This document shows, piece after piece, positions 12,116 through 21,995 of a stretch of DNA of 64,000 nucleotides. The position numbers and the translations under genes were made by a program. The DNA is from Ixodes scapularis (taxonomy: Eukaryota; Arthropoda; Arachnida; Ixodida; Ixodidae), in NCBI RefSeq assembly GCF_016920785.2, contig NW_024609880.1:32945152-33009151 (forward strand), written 5' to 3'. The notes under the pieces are model-generated. The model saw only the letters and a list, made by a program, of their open reading frames with translations. It was not told the DNA's origin and searched no databases. Position 1 is the first letter of the stretch. Each line of letters opens with the position of its first letter.

Positions 12116-12518
12116 TCGATCCTCGAACACATCCAGGAATACGAGCACCGCTACGGCGATATGACTGATGCTGTCGCACAGGTGCTAATATCCAGAGCGA
12201 TCTTGCACAGAAAAGGTATAAAGTCACATTCTTTCAGATCTTCACGTTATACCTGCGTCAGAGAGCACGAAGAAGTCCGAAATCGTCGGCAAGCAGCGGC
12301 ACATTACGACTACCGCGCACCGAACAAACTCGCATCCACCAGCTCTGAGCGCTGCCATCTTACCGGTGACATCACGGCTCTTGCGAGGTCACGTGACGAG
12401 TAGTCACTCGGTTGCTAAGGGAACCGAGCCAGCTCAGCTCGTTGCTATGGTACCGCGTGTGACCAATCACGGTGAGAGGCGGCACAGAGAAAAGCGTGGC
12501 GTATCGAGTGGCTCTAGC

Positions 12519-12741
12519 TATGAGGAGCGCAAGTTCGTCAGCTTCTTTTGCAGGGATTATGGTGACGTCACAACGCCGAGCTATACTTGGCTCTGTTTAA
12601 AAGATAGTGAGTAGTCTTAGCGGCAGCGTTCTTTGAGGTCTGCCCACTGGTCTTGAATCGGCGCCGGCCAATCAGGGCTCGGACTTCTGACGTCACCATA
12701 ACCCCTGCAACAGAAGCAGACGAAGTTGCGCTCCGCATAGT
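12519..12741. mobile_element. Fold-back element F1
   Basis: The left arm (12519-12590: GAGCGCAAGTTCGTCAGCTT, then TTTGCAGGGATTATGGTGAC and GTCACAACGCCGAGC) is the reverse complement, with few changes, of the right arm (12668-12740). About 80 bp separate the arms. The arm core GACGTCA.AACGCCGAGC recurs in the elements at 16695 and 21565. Confidence 0.75.
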
Positions 12742-14248
12742 ATTTGCTACGGACATGCCTGCAGAAAATTTTCGTACGACCAATGTGAGAGGGCCGTTAT
12801 ACAAAAAGAAACACTCCTAAGACCGTGACTGCAGACTGTCGTTTGTTTGATGCATCAGACGTGTGGTCGCGGCCTCAAATACGATACCCAAAGGCGCTAG
12901 TGATTTCGGGATTGTTTCAAAAGTACGAGCTTGTGTATGCAGTCTTAGAGATAATGTTTCGAATACTATGTACTCGTTGGCCACCCTTTCGACACTTTTA
13001 AGGACAACGAGCCGACTCCAATCCGTTCAACTAATCTCGTGAATCGCAAACCGCCCCTCAAACAACTCCGTCAACGGATGAACGCCCTTTCCTTTCATTG
13101 TCGACATCTGCTCAACCAGAGTAACCTATTATTACGACCGTTTAAGTACACGGAAAATTAAAGCCAAAAGTGCGTTTGATCCATAGGCTAATATTAATTA
13201 TAACAAATGAACGGCCTATGAGCTTACTATAAAATATCCGCTGCACGCTCAACAACCGTTAATAAACATTTTTGGAGCAGATGTTCGGCGCATACTTTAT
13301 TAGCCAGTCGAAAATAGTTGCATGTGGTGTTCTAAAAAACAAAAGCTCGGACCATGATCAAGCGGTGAACAGTAAAATAATGTTCCGGGATATCTGAACA
13401 GAACACGAGCCGCCCGGTTTCTCTTGTTGACGATCTTGCGGCTTGTACACGCCGCCAGAAACAAGCAACTTCTTTCGGCGCATTCTTGTAGTGCATGGTC
13501 AGCCAAGAAAACCCATCATTCGGAACTTTTTCAATGGCAAAGCTCATCGTTTGGTGCTGCATAACGTAGCAGTAAAAGTTCCGGCATGCTCTCGAATAGG
13601 CGCTGACTGCTAACGTGTTATTTTATTTGAAATTCAGAAGTTATCCCCGTTGTTGCCGGTTTTACCGTTGAATGAAGATAAAGCTCCTTGTGTGCGTGGG
13701 TGTAACCGGCCTCCTCCATAAAACAGACAGCGGCGAAACGTTAACGCGTGAAAGAAGTGCGCTGTACGCTCTTTCTTTCTTCGGAAAGCTCCGGGGTTCT
13801 GGTCCGGACAGCTTGCCATCGACCATCAGCGATCGACCTTTGCGCCTAACACACGTGTTTGAGGACGAGCCGCTGTGTTCGATAGCTAATTAGAGGCTGC
13901 GCGAATTCGAATCGGGGTTCGTCCTTGCGAGGCTCTAAAAGAAAGGACTCGTTGCTGGCCATTAGCTGGGAGCAGGGGGTTGCATCGCTGTCGAAGAGTA
14001 CGTTTCTTAGACTTTGTTTTTTTGTAGCGTGTACCCCAGTTCGCTTCTTGCACTAGTCTCTTGTTCTACGCTGTTTGTCTTTTTTTTTCTTTTTTTTTTT
14101 TCGAGCGGGAGAAACGATTGCAGAAAGCGAACTCGCGAAAGGAGCTCGCACTCAAAATAGGCAGGGCCAGACATACGGAGGTGGCCTCGATAAATTATAA
14201 TGACCGATAGGTTAAGGAACGCAGTACGTGGCGAAACCCCTTCAAACA
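12742..14248. other. Unassigned intergenic sequence
   Basis: Only short frames. A T-rich run at 14081-14100 is followed by an A/T-rich stretch. No gene, LTR or tandem repeat recognised. Confidence 0.4.
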
Positions 14249-14249
14249 T

Positions 14250-14515
14250 ACACTCTAAAAAAAGTCTGTGCGTCTACTTTCATGCACAACACTCAGAGAA
14301 CCAATCAGCGCAACTCACGGAGGCTGCTCAGCGAATGACGATGCCGAAACCAGGGTGTCGAACCGGAACCGAACCGAACCGAAAACCGGAACAGAACCGT
14401 TATTTTTAGCCGAACCGGAACGGAATCGAACCAAAATCTTCGCCGCCATCTTGGAACTGAACCGGAACCGAACCGAAAAAAAATATAACGGTAACCGGTT
14501 CAAAACGGTTCAAGG
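14250..14515 (+). mobile_element. GAACCG-rich element, copy 1
   Basis: It begins ACACTCTAAAAAAAGTCTGT and runs through CCAATCAGCGCAACTCACGG, CAGCGAATGACGATGCCGAA and GTGTCGAACC. It then passes into an irregular GAACCG/GAACCGAACC minisatellite that ends with CGGTTCAAAACGGTTC. The same series of blocks occurs inverted at 19265-19613. The frames across the minisatellite are products of the repeat. Confidence 0.75.
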
Positions 14516-16200
14516 TAATATTTCTTTTTTTTTTCTTTTTGTTAGTATCACAAAATGAACACATGGGAATAAAAAATTGGCGGCTGTATTTCAATCTATG
14601 CATCAAATCGTCATATACAGAATTGAAAAGTATGGTAAGTTAAGGGTTTTTATGGCACTATGATTAACCATGTGTCACGTTCTCACGTGACGTCATGCTG
14701 TCAATACATGTCACGTGACCTCGTGACGTCACGTGACTCACTGCGTTGACTCGATTTAATTTGAGGAAGTCACTAGAAGTATTAACATAGTTGACAGCAT
14801 GACGTATCATGACATCACGATTTCGCACCGAGAGCCACGTAACGCTGTGACGTAAGCGATTTTCATAACCCCTAGTCGAGTGCTCGGGTTCATAACAATC
14901 AGCACCGCCAAACATTCGGGTAACGGCTCATGTTCAATTAAATATGATAATAGCCCAACCCTAACAATGTCTGAAGCTCAGCCCAAGCTTTTGCTTTCCA
15001 AACCCTAGCCACCTAGAGCATGACTGTGATGAACACTGGCGGTATCAGATCACGTGGCCGCTTGTTTAAATTGCGAGTTGAGGAGATATCGACAGCTGTC
15101 TCTTTCCTTTATTTGTTCTGCATCTGCTATTAGGGGAACACTAATGGATGTTTCCGCAAGCTATCAACGTTAGCGGTTATTTATTAACACTATTTACTGA
15201 AAGTACAAGAAAAAAATGTTGCAAGACCCATTTTACATTATTGAGGCACCCAAATATTTTTTCGTTGTTGCTGAACTGCATCCGAAATATGTCCCTGAAA
15301 ATAGAAGTACTGAAATTACTAAATGCGACTTATTAATATGATGTTACATAGAACTACACGTGTGTACGGAAGGAATAAAAAAAAAAGGATATTTTAGTGA
15401 CCTCAGAGAGACAGCCGAACGTTTGCAGTCGCTATAGGTCTCACACGAGCGTCGTTCTCAAGTTATTGCCCAAGTTTCGACTCCCTCTGTACTTCGCTTA
15501 AAGGAGCTATAAAAATATTTCTATACATCACTAAATACTATTCAGAATCACTCCCTAACGTTAATGACTCCTTGAACTTGGCTTTGCTCTTTTTTCTAGG
15601 CAATGGCAGTCGCCCAAAAATTCTAGAAATATGAGCATCGTTCATTCCCTCAACTCGGAGTCAGAAGCGGCCATGTGGCCTGGTGCCTATCATATGCCTC
15701 CAACGTTAATCATACCTCCGCGCTGGGGTTTTAAAGGAAGAAAATGCGTGCTCAGCTCCAGGCATTGTTAGAGTTCGGCTATTCTCATCACCGCAGTGGT
15801 TGGACTCGAGCCACTACCCGAATGTCCGCCGAGGCATTCATTGTTACGAGCCGATGCTCACGCAGTCGTCCTCTCCAATCCATGAGCCGCGCTCGGCTGT
15901 CGTCAGGCGGGTGGTTTTGATCCTACAATTGCGACATCAATCTTTGGGATGGCAAGACTGAAAGAAATAGTCTCATTTAATCCTCGCAATTTCACCGCGA
16001 CAAAGAAGCTTCTGAATTAGTGGCGGCCTGTGCGAGTATACTTGGGCCAGAGGACCAGTGCGCCTCGGAAAAGTCATGAACATTCCAACCCGATGTCGTT
16101 TTATGACCCATCTGAACTTCACGGGTTGCAAAATAAAAGCAATGAAGGATTGCGGTTAACAAGTGTCAAATAAAATTGTCGAATGAACACACACCTACGG
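14516..16200. other. Unassigned sequence with CACGTGAC cluster
   Basis: At 14676-14745 CACGTGAC and GTGACGTCAC words are clustered, like the minisatellites at 46.5 and 63.3 kb. Otherwise no gene or element is recognised. Confidence 0.4.
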
Positions 16201-16226
16201 AGGAGGCAGTTCCTCAGGAATACTTT

Positions 16227-16424
16227 CAGCCTTTCCACTCTGGTAAAGAAGGACGACCAGCGAAGCTGTACTCTGGTGGGAATGAAGTAATAGCCGGCCG
16301 CAAGTCGGCAAGCCAGAGTGGAAAGGCTGGAGAGGTTGCCGCCATCTATGCGCGAAGGCGGCAACCAGACAACTGGCAAGCCGGTTGTCTGCAGTTGCCT
16401 TCGTCATTCATAGATGGCGGTAGC
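16227..16424. repeat. Two adjacent hairpins
   Basis: CAGCCTTTCCACTCTGG (16227-16243) is matched in reverse complement at 16313-16329. GTTGCCGCCATCTATG (16335-16350) is matched near-perfectly in reverse complement at 16409-16424, with an inner CAGACAAC/GTTGTCTG stem. This looks like one or two small inverted-repeat elements. Confidence 0.7.
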
Positions 16425-16520
16425 TGTCCAGAGTTTAGTGTCATCATTTGTTTGCTGACGGACACGACACTGGGGAAACTAGCCCTTAACAGCTCCGCTG
16501 TATAAAGAGGTGCGCGTTTT

Positions 16521-16546
16521 GGGGGGGGGGGGGGGGGGGAGGGGGG
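16521..16546. repeat. Poly-G run
   Basis: Nineteen G, one A, then six G. Confidence 0.95.
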
Positions 16547-16694
16547 AGTTTTAAAAACATACTGTGTTGTAAAGGTTCCTCTTCCCTGCATCTTTGGCGC
16601 AGACCAAAAAGCGTGACTCCGGAAACTACTTCGCTTGCAAAAACGCTCTTACCAAAAAGCACGTTTTTGTCGTGCCAGACGCTCGCGCCGTTCC

Positions 16695-17960
16695 TATGCG
16701 GAGGGCAAGTTTGTCTGCTTCTTGCGCAGGGGGTAGTGGTGACGTCAGAACGCCGAGCCCTGATTGGCTGATCGCGACCCCCTATCTCATCGTCGTCTGC
16801 TCCTTTGCAACGTCGTCTGCGTCTGTCTTGCCTTTCCTGCGACTTTCAGAAGGGCAGAGGCCAGATTCACGAAACGATCTTACGCCAAAAATGTGCGTAA
16901 GACATAACTTAAAAACAAATTCGTATTCACGAAACGAAATTTTCGTAAGTTTTACGCAGGTTACGACGAAATTCTACGACAGCTCCGAAGCTGTCTTACG
17001 CACATCCTACAATCAAATCAGCATGGCCGACAGCGTCGCGGTCACGACGACCCACGGACGTTTATTTTTCTACCTGCTCTTCTCACGCGTCCCGACTTCA
17101 AGCAGCAAGAAAAAAGTAAAATTACTTGAAACAGACCACGACGAACAAGAACAAGAACACCCGGAAAAAGCTCCAACGGCCACGATTCCACCGAACGCGA
17201 CCAAGCGAGCACGGCAGTTAGGCCTAGCAGGCACTCGCGACTCGGCGACCGTCTGCCCACGACCGGCTGGTGAGCTGAATGGAATATGCCCGCGCGACCC
17301 TTGTGAACCCTTCCCGTATAATACTTTGATCGCTGACCACAGTTTTATATTAAGAGGTCAATTTCTTCTTTTTTTATCTCCTTGTTTCCCGAGGCAACGG
17401 TGACTCTCGCCGGTGAAAAAGTGGTGAATCTCCGACAGACGCAGGAAAGGTAAAGCAGCCATCGCTTTGACTAGCAGACGTAAAGCAGTCGACGTTAACT
17501 GCGCCAACCCGCCGACGCCGTTAAAGAATGAGGGGTCTCGCCGCACGCGAAAGGAGGGAAAAAGTATTTGGGAGGGAACTTGCGGACACTAACACGCACA
17601 CTCTCGGTTCTTAGCAAGCAAACCTCGGCGCCTCGGGACACCTCGCCAGTGAGTCTTTTGACTTCCCTCCTTAATGCGCGTCTGCTAGTTCTTAGACAAA
17701 AACAACGTACCGCTCGAGTTATTTCGTCTGCCCCCTCTGAAAGGCGAAGTCGAGCTCGCTGGTAAAGACCTTCACTTCCTAAAGTCGCAGGAAGGGTAAG
17801 ACAGACGCAGACGACGTTGCCAGCAGATGACGTTGCAAAGGAGCACACGACGCTCCGATAGGGGGTCGCGATCATCCAATCAGGGCTCGGCGTTCTGACG
17901 TCACCGCTACTTCCTTTCTCATGCGCAGCAGACGAAAATGAGCCCACTTGCGAGGCGTAT
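16695..17960. mobile_element. Fold-back element F2, about 1.27 kb
   Basis: The left arm (about 16695-16855) and right arm (about 17775-17955) are reverse complements of roughly 165-180 bp at high identity. Both contain GTGACGTCAGAACGCCGAGC, CCTGATTGG, ATCGCGACCCCCTAT and CTGCGTCTGTCTT. The centre has no transposase. It holds a smaller piece (16865-16995) with CAGATTCACGAAACGAT and GTATTCACGAAACGAAA blocks that may be another nested element. The 269-codon frame at 16594-17403 runs across arm and centre and has no domain. F2 belongs with F1 and F3. Confidence 0.75.
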
Positions 17961-18032
17961 TCAAAAGCGTCTGACATGCAACTAAAGGGTCGTGGGTTCG
18001 AATCCCGCCGAAAATTCTTAATTTTTTTTAAG
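17961..18032 (+). mobile_element. tRNA-like SINE end (Pol III B box)
   Basis: The words ACTAAAGGGTCGTGGGTTCG and AATCCCGCC form the T-arm of a tRNA with a perfect B box (GGTTCGAATCC), followed by a T-rich tract. Only the 3' half is tRNA-like, and no full cloverleaf can be drawn, so a tRNA-derived SINE fragment is more likely than a tRNA gene. The tick SINE Ruka is of this general type. Confidence 0.6.
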
Positions 18033-19260
18033 GCAAAATAATTACTTTTAAAAGTGAAATCATTTGAGATATACGGTGACCTTTAATTCGCATTACATGT
18101 CATGTTTTAATCACTCTCATTCCACGCGTGATGTCGCGCTTCACGTGAGCATTGTGGGTTGCTTGAAATTCTTGCGCGAGGGTATGTAGCTCTGACGTCA
18201 TGAACCTATCGACCAATCAGGATTTTCCAGTCACGCCACCGACATCGGCTTTTCTGCGACATGAGCACCTTAATGCTATCGATTTAAAATCATCAGGTAG
18301 CAAAGGTGATGCTCATATACAAATTAAATTGACCGGCATCTTGACAAGAACAAACCTCAACAGCCAGGGCATGCCAGCTTATTCTGCATAAGAAAATGTT
18401 CGCTTGGGCAAGCGCTATTTTGGGCCAGATTTGATCTGAGTGCGAAGGTGCGTATAGATTAGAGTGAACAATTGCGATTACTTCTTGCTGCATGATTAGT
18501 GGCATGCATGCGGTGCTGAGTGTAAACAATGTTTGGCTAGAACAACAAGCATTTAGATTGCCGCTCGGTGTTTCTATAAAAAAAAGTCTGAAAGGAATTA
18601 TCCTAAAACTTTTGTTACATTTTGAAAATTTCATTGCTTTTAGCGCAGTTGTGTCGTCATCATATACATGTATATTGTGAAGTGTATTTCGTAAACCTTA
18701 TTTAATAATTAGCATGAGCACCGAGGTGCTCATTTTATAATTTTATGTGATGTAATTAATTCATTAGTTCAAGGACACAATCACGATTTCATTTTTAGCA
18801 CTGCGACAAAAAGTTGTAGCAATCACGGGTATTTCAGGCGACCTACCACACTTTGTGACAACATTTTATACCGTGTAAATAGATCAGCTTGAACTTTAGA
18901 ATTTTACTTAATCACAAAGAAAGCACAATAAAATACCGTATAGTTCTAAATTTGAAGGTGATCTATTTACGGGTATGTTCCAATAACCTCAACTCTTTAC
19001 TCTTGTACTTAAACATTTTGATTCAGGTAAAATATATGTTACTGGTAAACAAAAGGATGTGGATTCGTATGAACACGACGTTATGTATGTTAATGTAGAT
19101 TTTTTTCTACTCTTGCGTCGAAATTATATAACTGAATGTAATATTTTTGGTGCCTAAGAACAAAAGTAAATTGCACGGACGATCGAAGAAACTATATAGT
19201 TAATCGTTTCACGGCTTAAATAGTGTATATTGCCAGAACAACGCGAAAAATATATTCTCA
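18033..19260. other. AT-rich unassigned sequence with small hairpins
   Basis: An imperfect inverted repeat spans about 18870-18980 (GTGTAAATAGATCAGCTTGA against its counterpart near 18950-18976). A perfect 20-bp palindrome ATGAGCACCGAGGTGCTCAT lies near 18714. No gene recognised. Confidence 0.5.
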
Positions 19261-19264
19261 ATTT

Positions 19265-19613
19265 AGCGGTTCAAACCGGTTCGAACCGGTTTGAACCGTT
19301 ATTGTTTGCTCCCCGGAACTGAACCGGAACCGAACCGAAAGCCGTGAACCCGAACCGGAACCGAACCGATAAAAATTTCGGTTCGACACTCTGGCCGAAA
19401 CATCTGTTTAGACCAAAAAACGCAGACTGAGTTGTGACATTAAGCGATGCAAGCGTCACGTTTTTCATTGCTTAATGTCACAACTCAGACTGCATTTTTT
19501 GGTCTAAACATATGCTTCGGCATCGTCATTCGCTGAGCTGCCTCCGTAAGTCGCGCTGATTGGCTCTCCGAGTGTTGTGGGTGAAAGTAGACGCACAGAC
19601 TTTTTTAGAGTGT
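19265..19613 (-). mobile_element. GAACCG-rich element, copy 2, inverted
   Basis: Read on the minus strand it starts ACACTCTAAAAAAGTCTGTG and follows copy 1 (14250-14515) block by block as far as GTGTCGAACCG. It then enters a GGTTCGGTTCCGGTTC minisatellite and ends at CGGTTCAAACCGGTTC-type words. A hairpin (19394-19521) is inserted in the middle. Confidence 0.75.
19394..19521. mobile_element. Nested hairpin MITE, about 128 bp
   Basis: GCCGAAACATCTGTTTAGAC at the left mirrors GTCTAAACATATGCTTCGGC at the right. Arms of about 55 bp with only a few mismatches surround a 16-base loop. Copy 1 of the host element lacks this block, which shows that it is an insertion. Confidence 0.8.
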
Positions 19614-19731
19614 AGTACTCTATCCGAGTAGCCAGTCGCATTGCGGCATCAGAAGATAACAACGTAAAAGAACGAATCATGAAACATGATTGTGATGAGA
19701 CACGCCCCATGTGTCTTAAACGGCCAGTGAC

Positions 19732-20098
19732 TATAGACCTTTCTATCGCTTATCGCCCAGGCGAAAAATGTCGAGTCACTGGACTGTTACGCAGGCGCGG
19801 CGTACGATTTTTTCACAAGAGGCACTATTGCGCGTGCTCAGAAGGCGTTTAAAGGCCGGTTCTCACATGCAGCGAAGCGCTGATGTAGCGCTCCTCACGT
19901 GCCGTCAGCTACTTATCGTCTGCCATGAGCAACAGTTTGACGGTGCGATACAAAGCTGGTGAATGCTCCCGGCAGCACGCGCTTACCGCGAGGTCAGCGC
20001 TATGCTTGTAGCGCTCCGCTGCATGTGTGAACAGGCCTTAACAGTCCAGTAAGAAAAGATGGCAGCTCGCAGAAGGCGTTTGTTGGAAAGGTCTATAC
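19732..20098. mobile_element. Nested inverted-repeat elements
   Basis: The outer ends TATAGACCTTTC (19732) and GAAAGGTCTATA (to about 20097) are inverted, as are ACTGGACTGTTA (19779) and TAACAGTCCAGT (20039). Inside, 19853-20038 is a MITE with ends AGGCCGGTTCTCACATGCAG / CTGCATGTGTGAACAGGCCT and a TAA duplication, a Harbinger-like form. No coding capacity. Confidence 0.7.
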
Positions 20099-20099
20099 C

Positions 20100-20540
20100 T
20101 AAATGCACTCTGTTACTGCTCGCCCAATAAACCAATTTTTAAAAACTGCTCGCACTCTAGTAACTGGTCTGCCGATTTTCCGAGTACGTGCCATTGTTTG
20201 GTCATGTACTCTGAGCTTGTATTGGGCACGAGGGCTGTGTCACCATTTGTCGTGAACTGCCGTGCCGAAAACAAGTGCCGCGTCACCGTTCGGGAGGAAT
20301 TCGGATCCAGTCACACGCTTCGTGCGCGAGAAATGGCAGACGACAACGTTGCTTCAGGGTTTTTTGAAAAGGATATACTGTAAGATATAGGTTGTTCATT
20401 AGAGGGTTGACCAAGAAAGCATTATGGTTTTAGTAGGATAAAGAGGTTGTATGGCTGGAAAAAGAGCAGTTGGTTGAGACAAAAAGAGGCTTAGATGCTT
20501 CTTCGCTTGCAACGAACAATGTCATCTCTAACTTCTACCA
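20100..20540. other. Unassigned sequence
   Basis: No gene seen. This may include the upstream part of the LTR whose end is visible next, but its start cannot be placed. Confidence 0.35.
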
Positions 20541-20544
20541 TCTC

Positions 20545-20790
20545 AATCACCTGTAAATAAACCCCTGTTTTACCGTTACATCCTTTGGTGGAGTCGCGGG
20601 GTACAGTGATTGCCGACCTGGACTTGAAAAACCGACGTCTCCCGTCTCCACCCATCATGATCAGTGCGTACGGCACCCACCCTAAGGCGGAACATCTATG
20701 TCAACCACACCTTCTCTACAGACGCCACATTTGGTCCTCGCCAAGCCTCGCGACCCGCGCGAAATTGTGAGTAAACGAAGGGGCGAGAGA
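20545..20790 (+). mobile_element. Ty3/gypsy remnant: LTR end, primer site, gag start
   Basis: GTAAATAAACCCCTGTTTTA (polyadenylation signal and R region) ends at TTACA near 20580. It is followed by TTTGGTGGAGTCGCGGGGTA, which looks like a tRNA primer-binding site. A frame opens at 20698, and its start carries QTPHLVLAKPRDPREI, which resembles the gag start of common tick gypsy elements. The similarity stops at about 20765, and the lysine-rich continuation (to 20895) is not gag-like. This is a 3'-truncated relic. Confidence 0.5.
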
Positions 20791-20994
20791 AAAAGAGAAA
20801 CAGCAATAAAGAAAAAGAAACGAATAACAAAAAAGCGCGCTACAGCTTCCACTTCTTCAACAGGCACAACGCTAGCGCTCTCAAAATGCGGATGAGAAAT
20901 TTTCAACCGCGTTTTCGGGCTCCAGCGTTGCCCCCTGTCGCACGAGTGGACACTTTCGGGCACTCCTAGACTTCCCACGTCGTTCGAGTGTTTT

Positions 20995-21140
20995 AAAAAT
21001 GGACTGATTTACTGATTTTTGATGACGCTCAGAAAGTTTCTAATTGAAACCATATGTTTGCTTTGACTAATTAAACAGTTCTTTAACAAATTACTTTCAT
21101 TGTTTTAATTTCCGTGTCTAATATTCTTCTATATTTTGCC
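20995..21140 (+). repeat. Dispersed AT-rich repeat, copy 2
   Basis: Counterpart of 5125-5262 in the same orientation. It runs directly into the poly-C run. Confidence 0.5.
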
Positions 21141-21162
21141 CCCCCCCCCCCCCCCCCCCCCC
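21139..21162. repeat. Poly-C run of 24
   Basis: Twenty-four consecutive C. Confidence 0.95.
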
Positions 21163-21184
21163 TTGCCGTATAACTGTTCTGGGC

Positions 21185-21430
21185 AGGCCGCTTTAACGCG
21201 GGTTCACACAGCCCTGTTTTCTTACGTTAGGTTACATTACGTTACGTAAGCTTAGGTCAGCTTACGCCACAAGTTACCGGGACATCCGTGCTTCGCATTA
21301 AGCGTGGCTACCAGTTCAAGGAGATCCGTGACACGCGACATTCGAAACACGAATCTTGCGGGAACTTATACGTAACTCAAGAAAACGCAAGGAGGCGAAG
21401 GTTGTGTGAGCCATCCTTTGCTCTATGCTT
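21185..21430 (+). mobile_element. Diverged MITE sharing the core of the 9.44/42.0 kb MITEs
   Basis: The ends GGGTTCACACAGCC (21199) and GGTTGTGTGAGCC (about 21400) are inverted. The inner block CCGGGACATCCGTGCTTCGC followed by AAGCGTGG and AGTTCAAGGA aligns with 42065-42115 and, inverted, with 9540-9590. The outer arms differ from those elements, so the core is better conserved than the termini. Confidence 0.55.
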
Positions 21431-21564
21431 CACGGTTTGGTTTTTATAAACTTGTTCGAACAAAAAAAAATGTATATGTTGCATAGCTTCAAAGTTATTT
21501 TTAACCATTACCGAATGGCCCGCATTAACTATAGTTTCCTTTCATGATAGAGGCGTGCGAAAAC

Positions 21565-21995
21565 ACTATGCACCGAGAAAGCGAGGGAGAGGAGGAAACG
21601 AGAGCACCCTGAGTCGTCACGACGCCAAGCTATGATTGGAATAATTAGGGGGTTCACCTAATGCTAGCGGTTTTTGTCTCCACTGCACTCATGGAACGCC
21701 TTCGAATTCGGCAGCCAAACGCCGGATTACCGCGGTCCGCGTTCTGAAGCGTTCGATGAGTGCAGTGGAGACACAGTCTGCCTTTGTCTTCAAGGTACTC
21801 GTTGAACCCGTTCAAGTGCGAAAGCCAAACGCCGGACGCCGGCGTTCCGCGTTCTAACGCGTTCTACGAGTGCAGTGGAGACAAAGCAGCTAGCTTTAGA
21901 TCTACCTCCTAATCGTTCCAACCAAAGCTCGGCGTTCTGACGTCCCCGGGAGCTCTTGTTTCCTCCTCTTCCTCGCTTTTTTGAAGCATACACGC
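21565..21995. mobile_element. Fold-back element F3 with two inner hairpins
   Basis: The left arm (about 21565-21690; AAAGCGAGGGAGAGGAGGAA, then ACGACGCCAAGC) mirrors the right arm (about 21885-21990; CTTCCTCGCTTT, GAACGCCGAGC on the complement). Within lie two GTCTCCACTGCACTC-type hairpins (about 21690-21775 and 21785-21890). The arm core GACGT..GAACGCCGAGCTTTG.TTGG relates it to F1 and F2. Confidence 0.7.

Noticed and set aside
16594..17403. 269-codon frame
   Set aside because: It runs across one arm and the centre of fold-back F2 and has no domain. Much of its length lies in inverted-repeat sequence.
17961..18032. Functional tRNA gene
   Set aside because: Only the T-arm half is convincing, and no A box or acceptor stem pairs with it. 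A SINE fragment explains it better.
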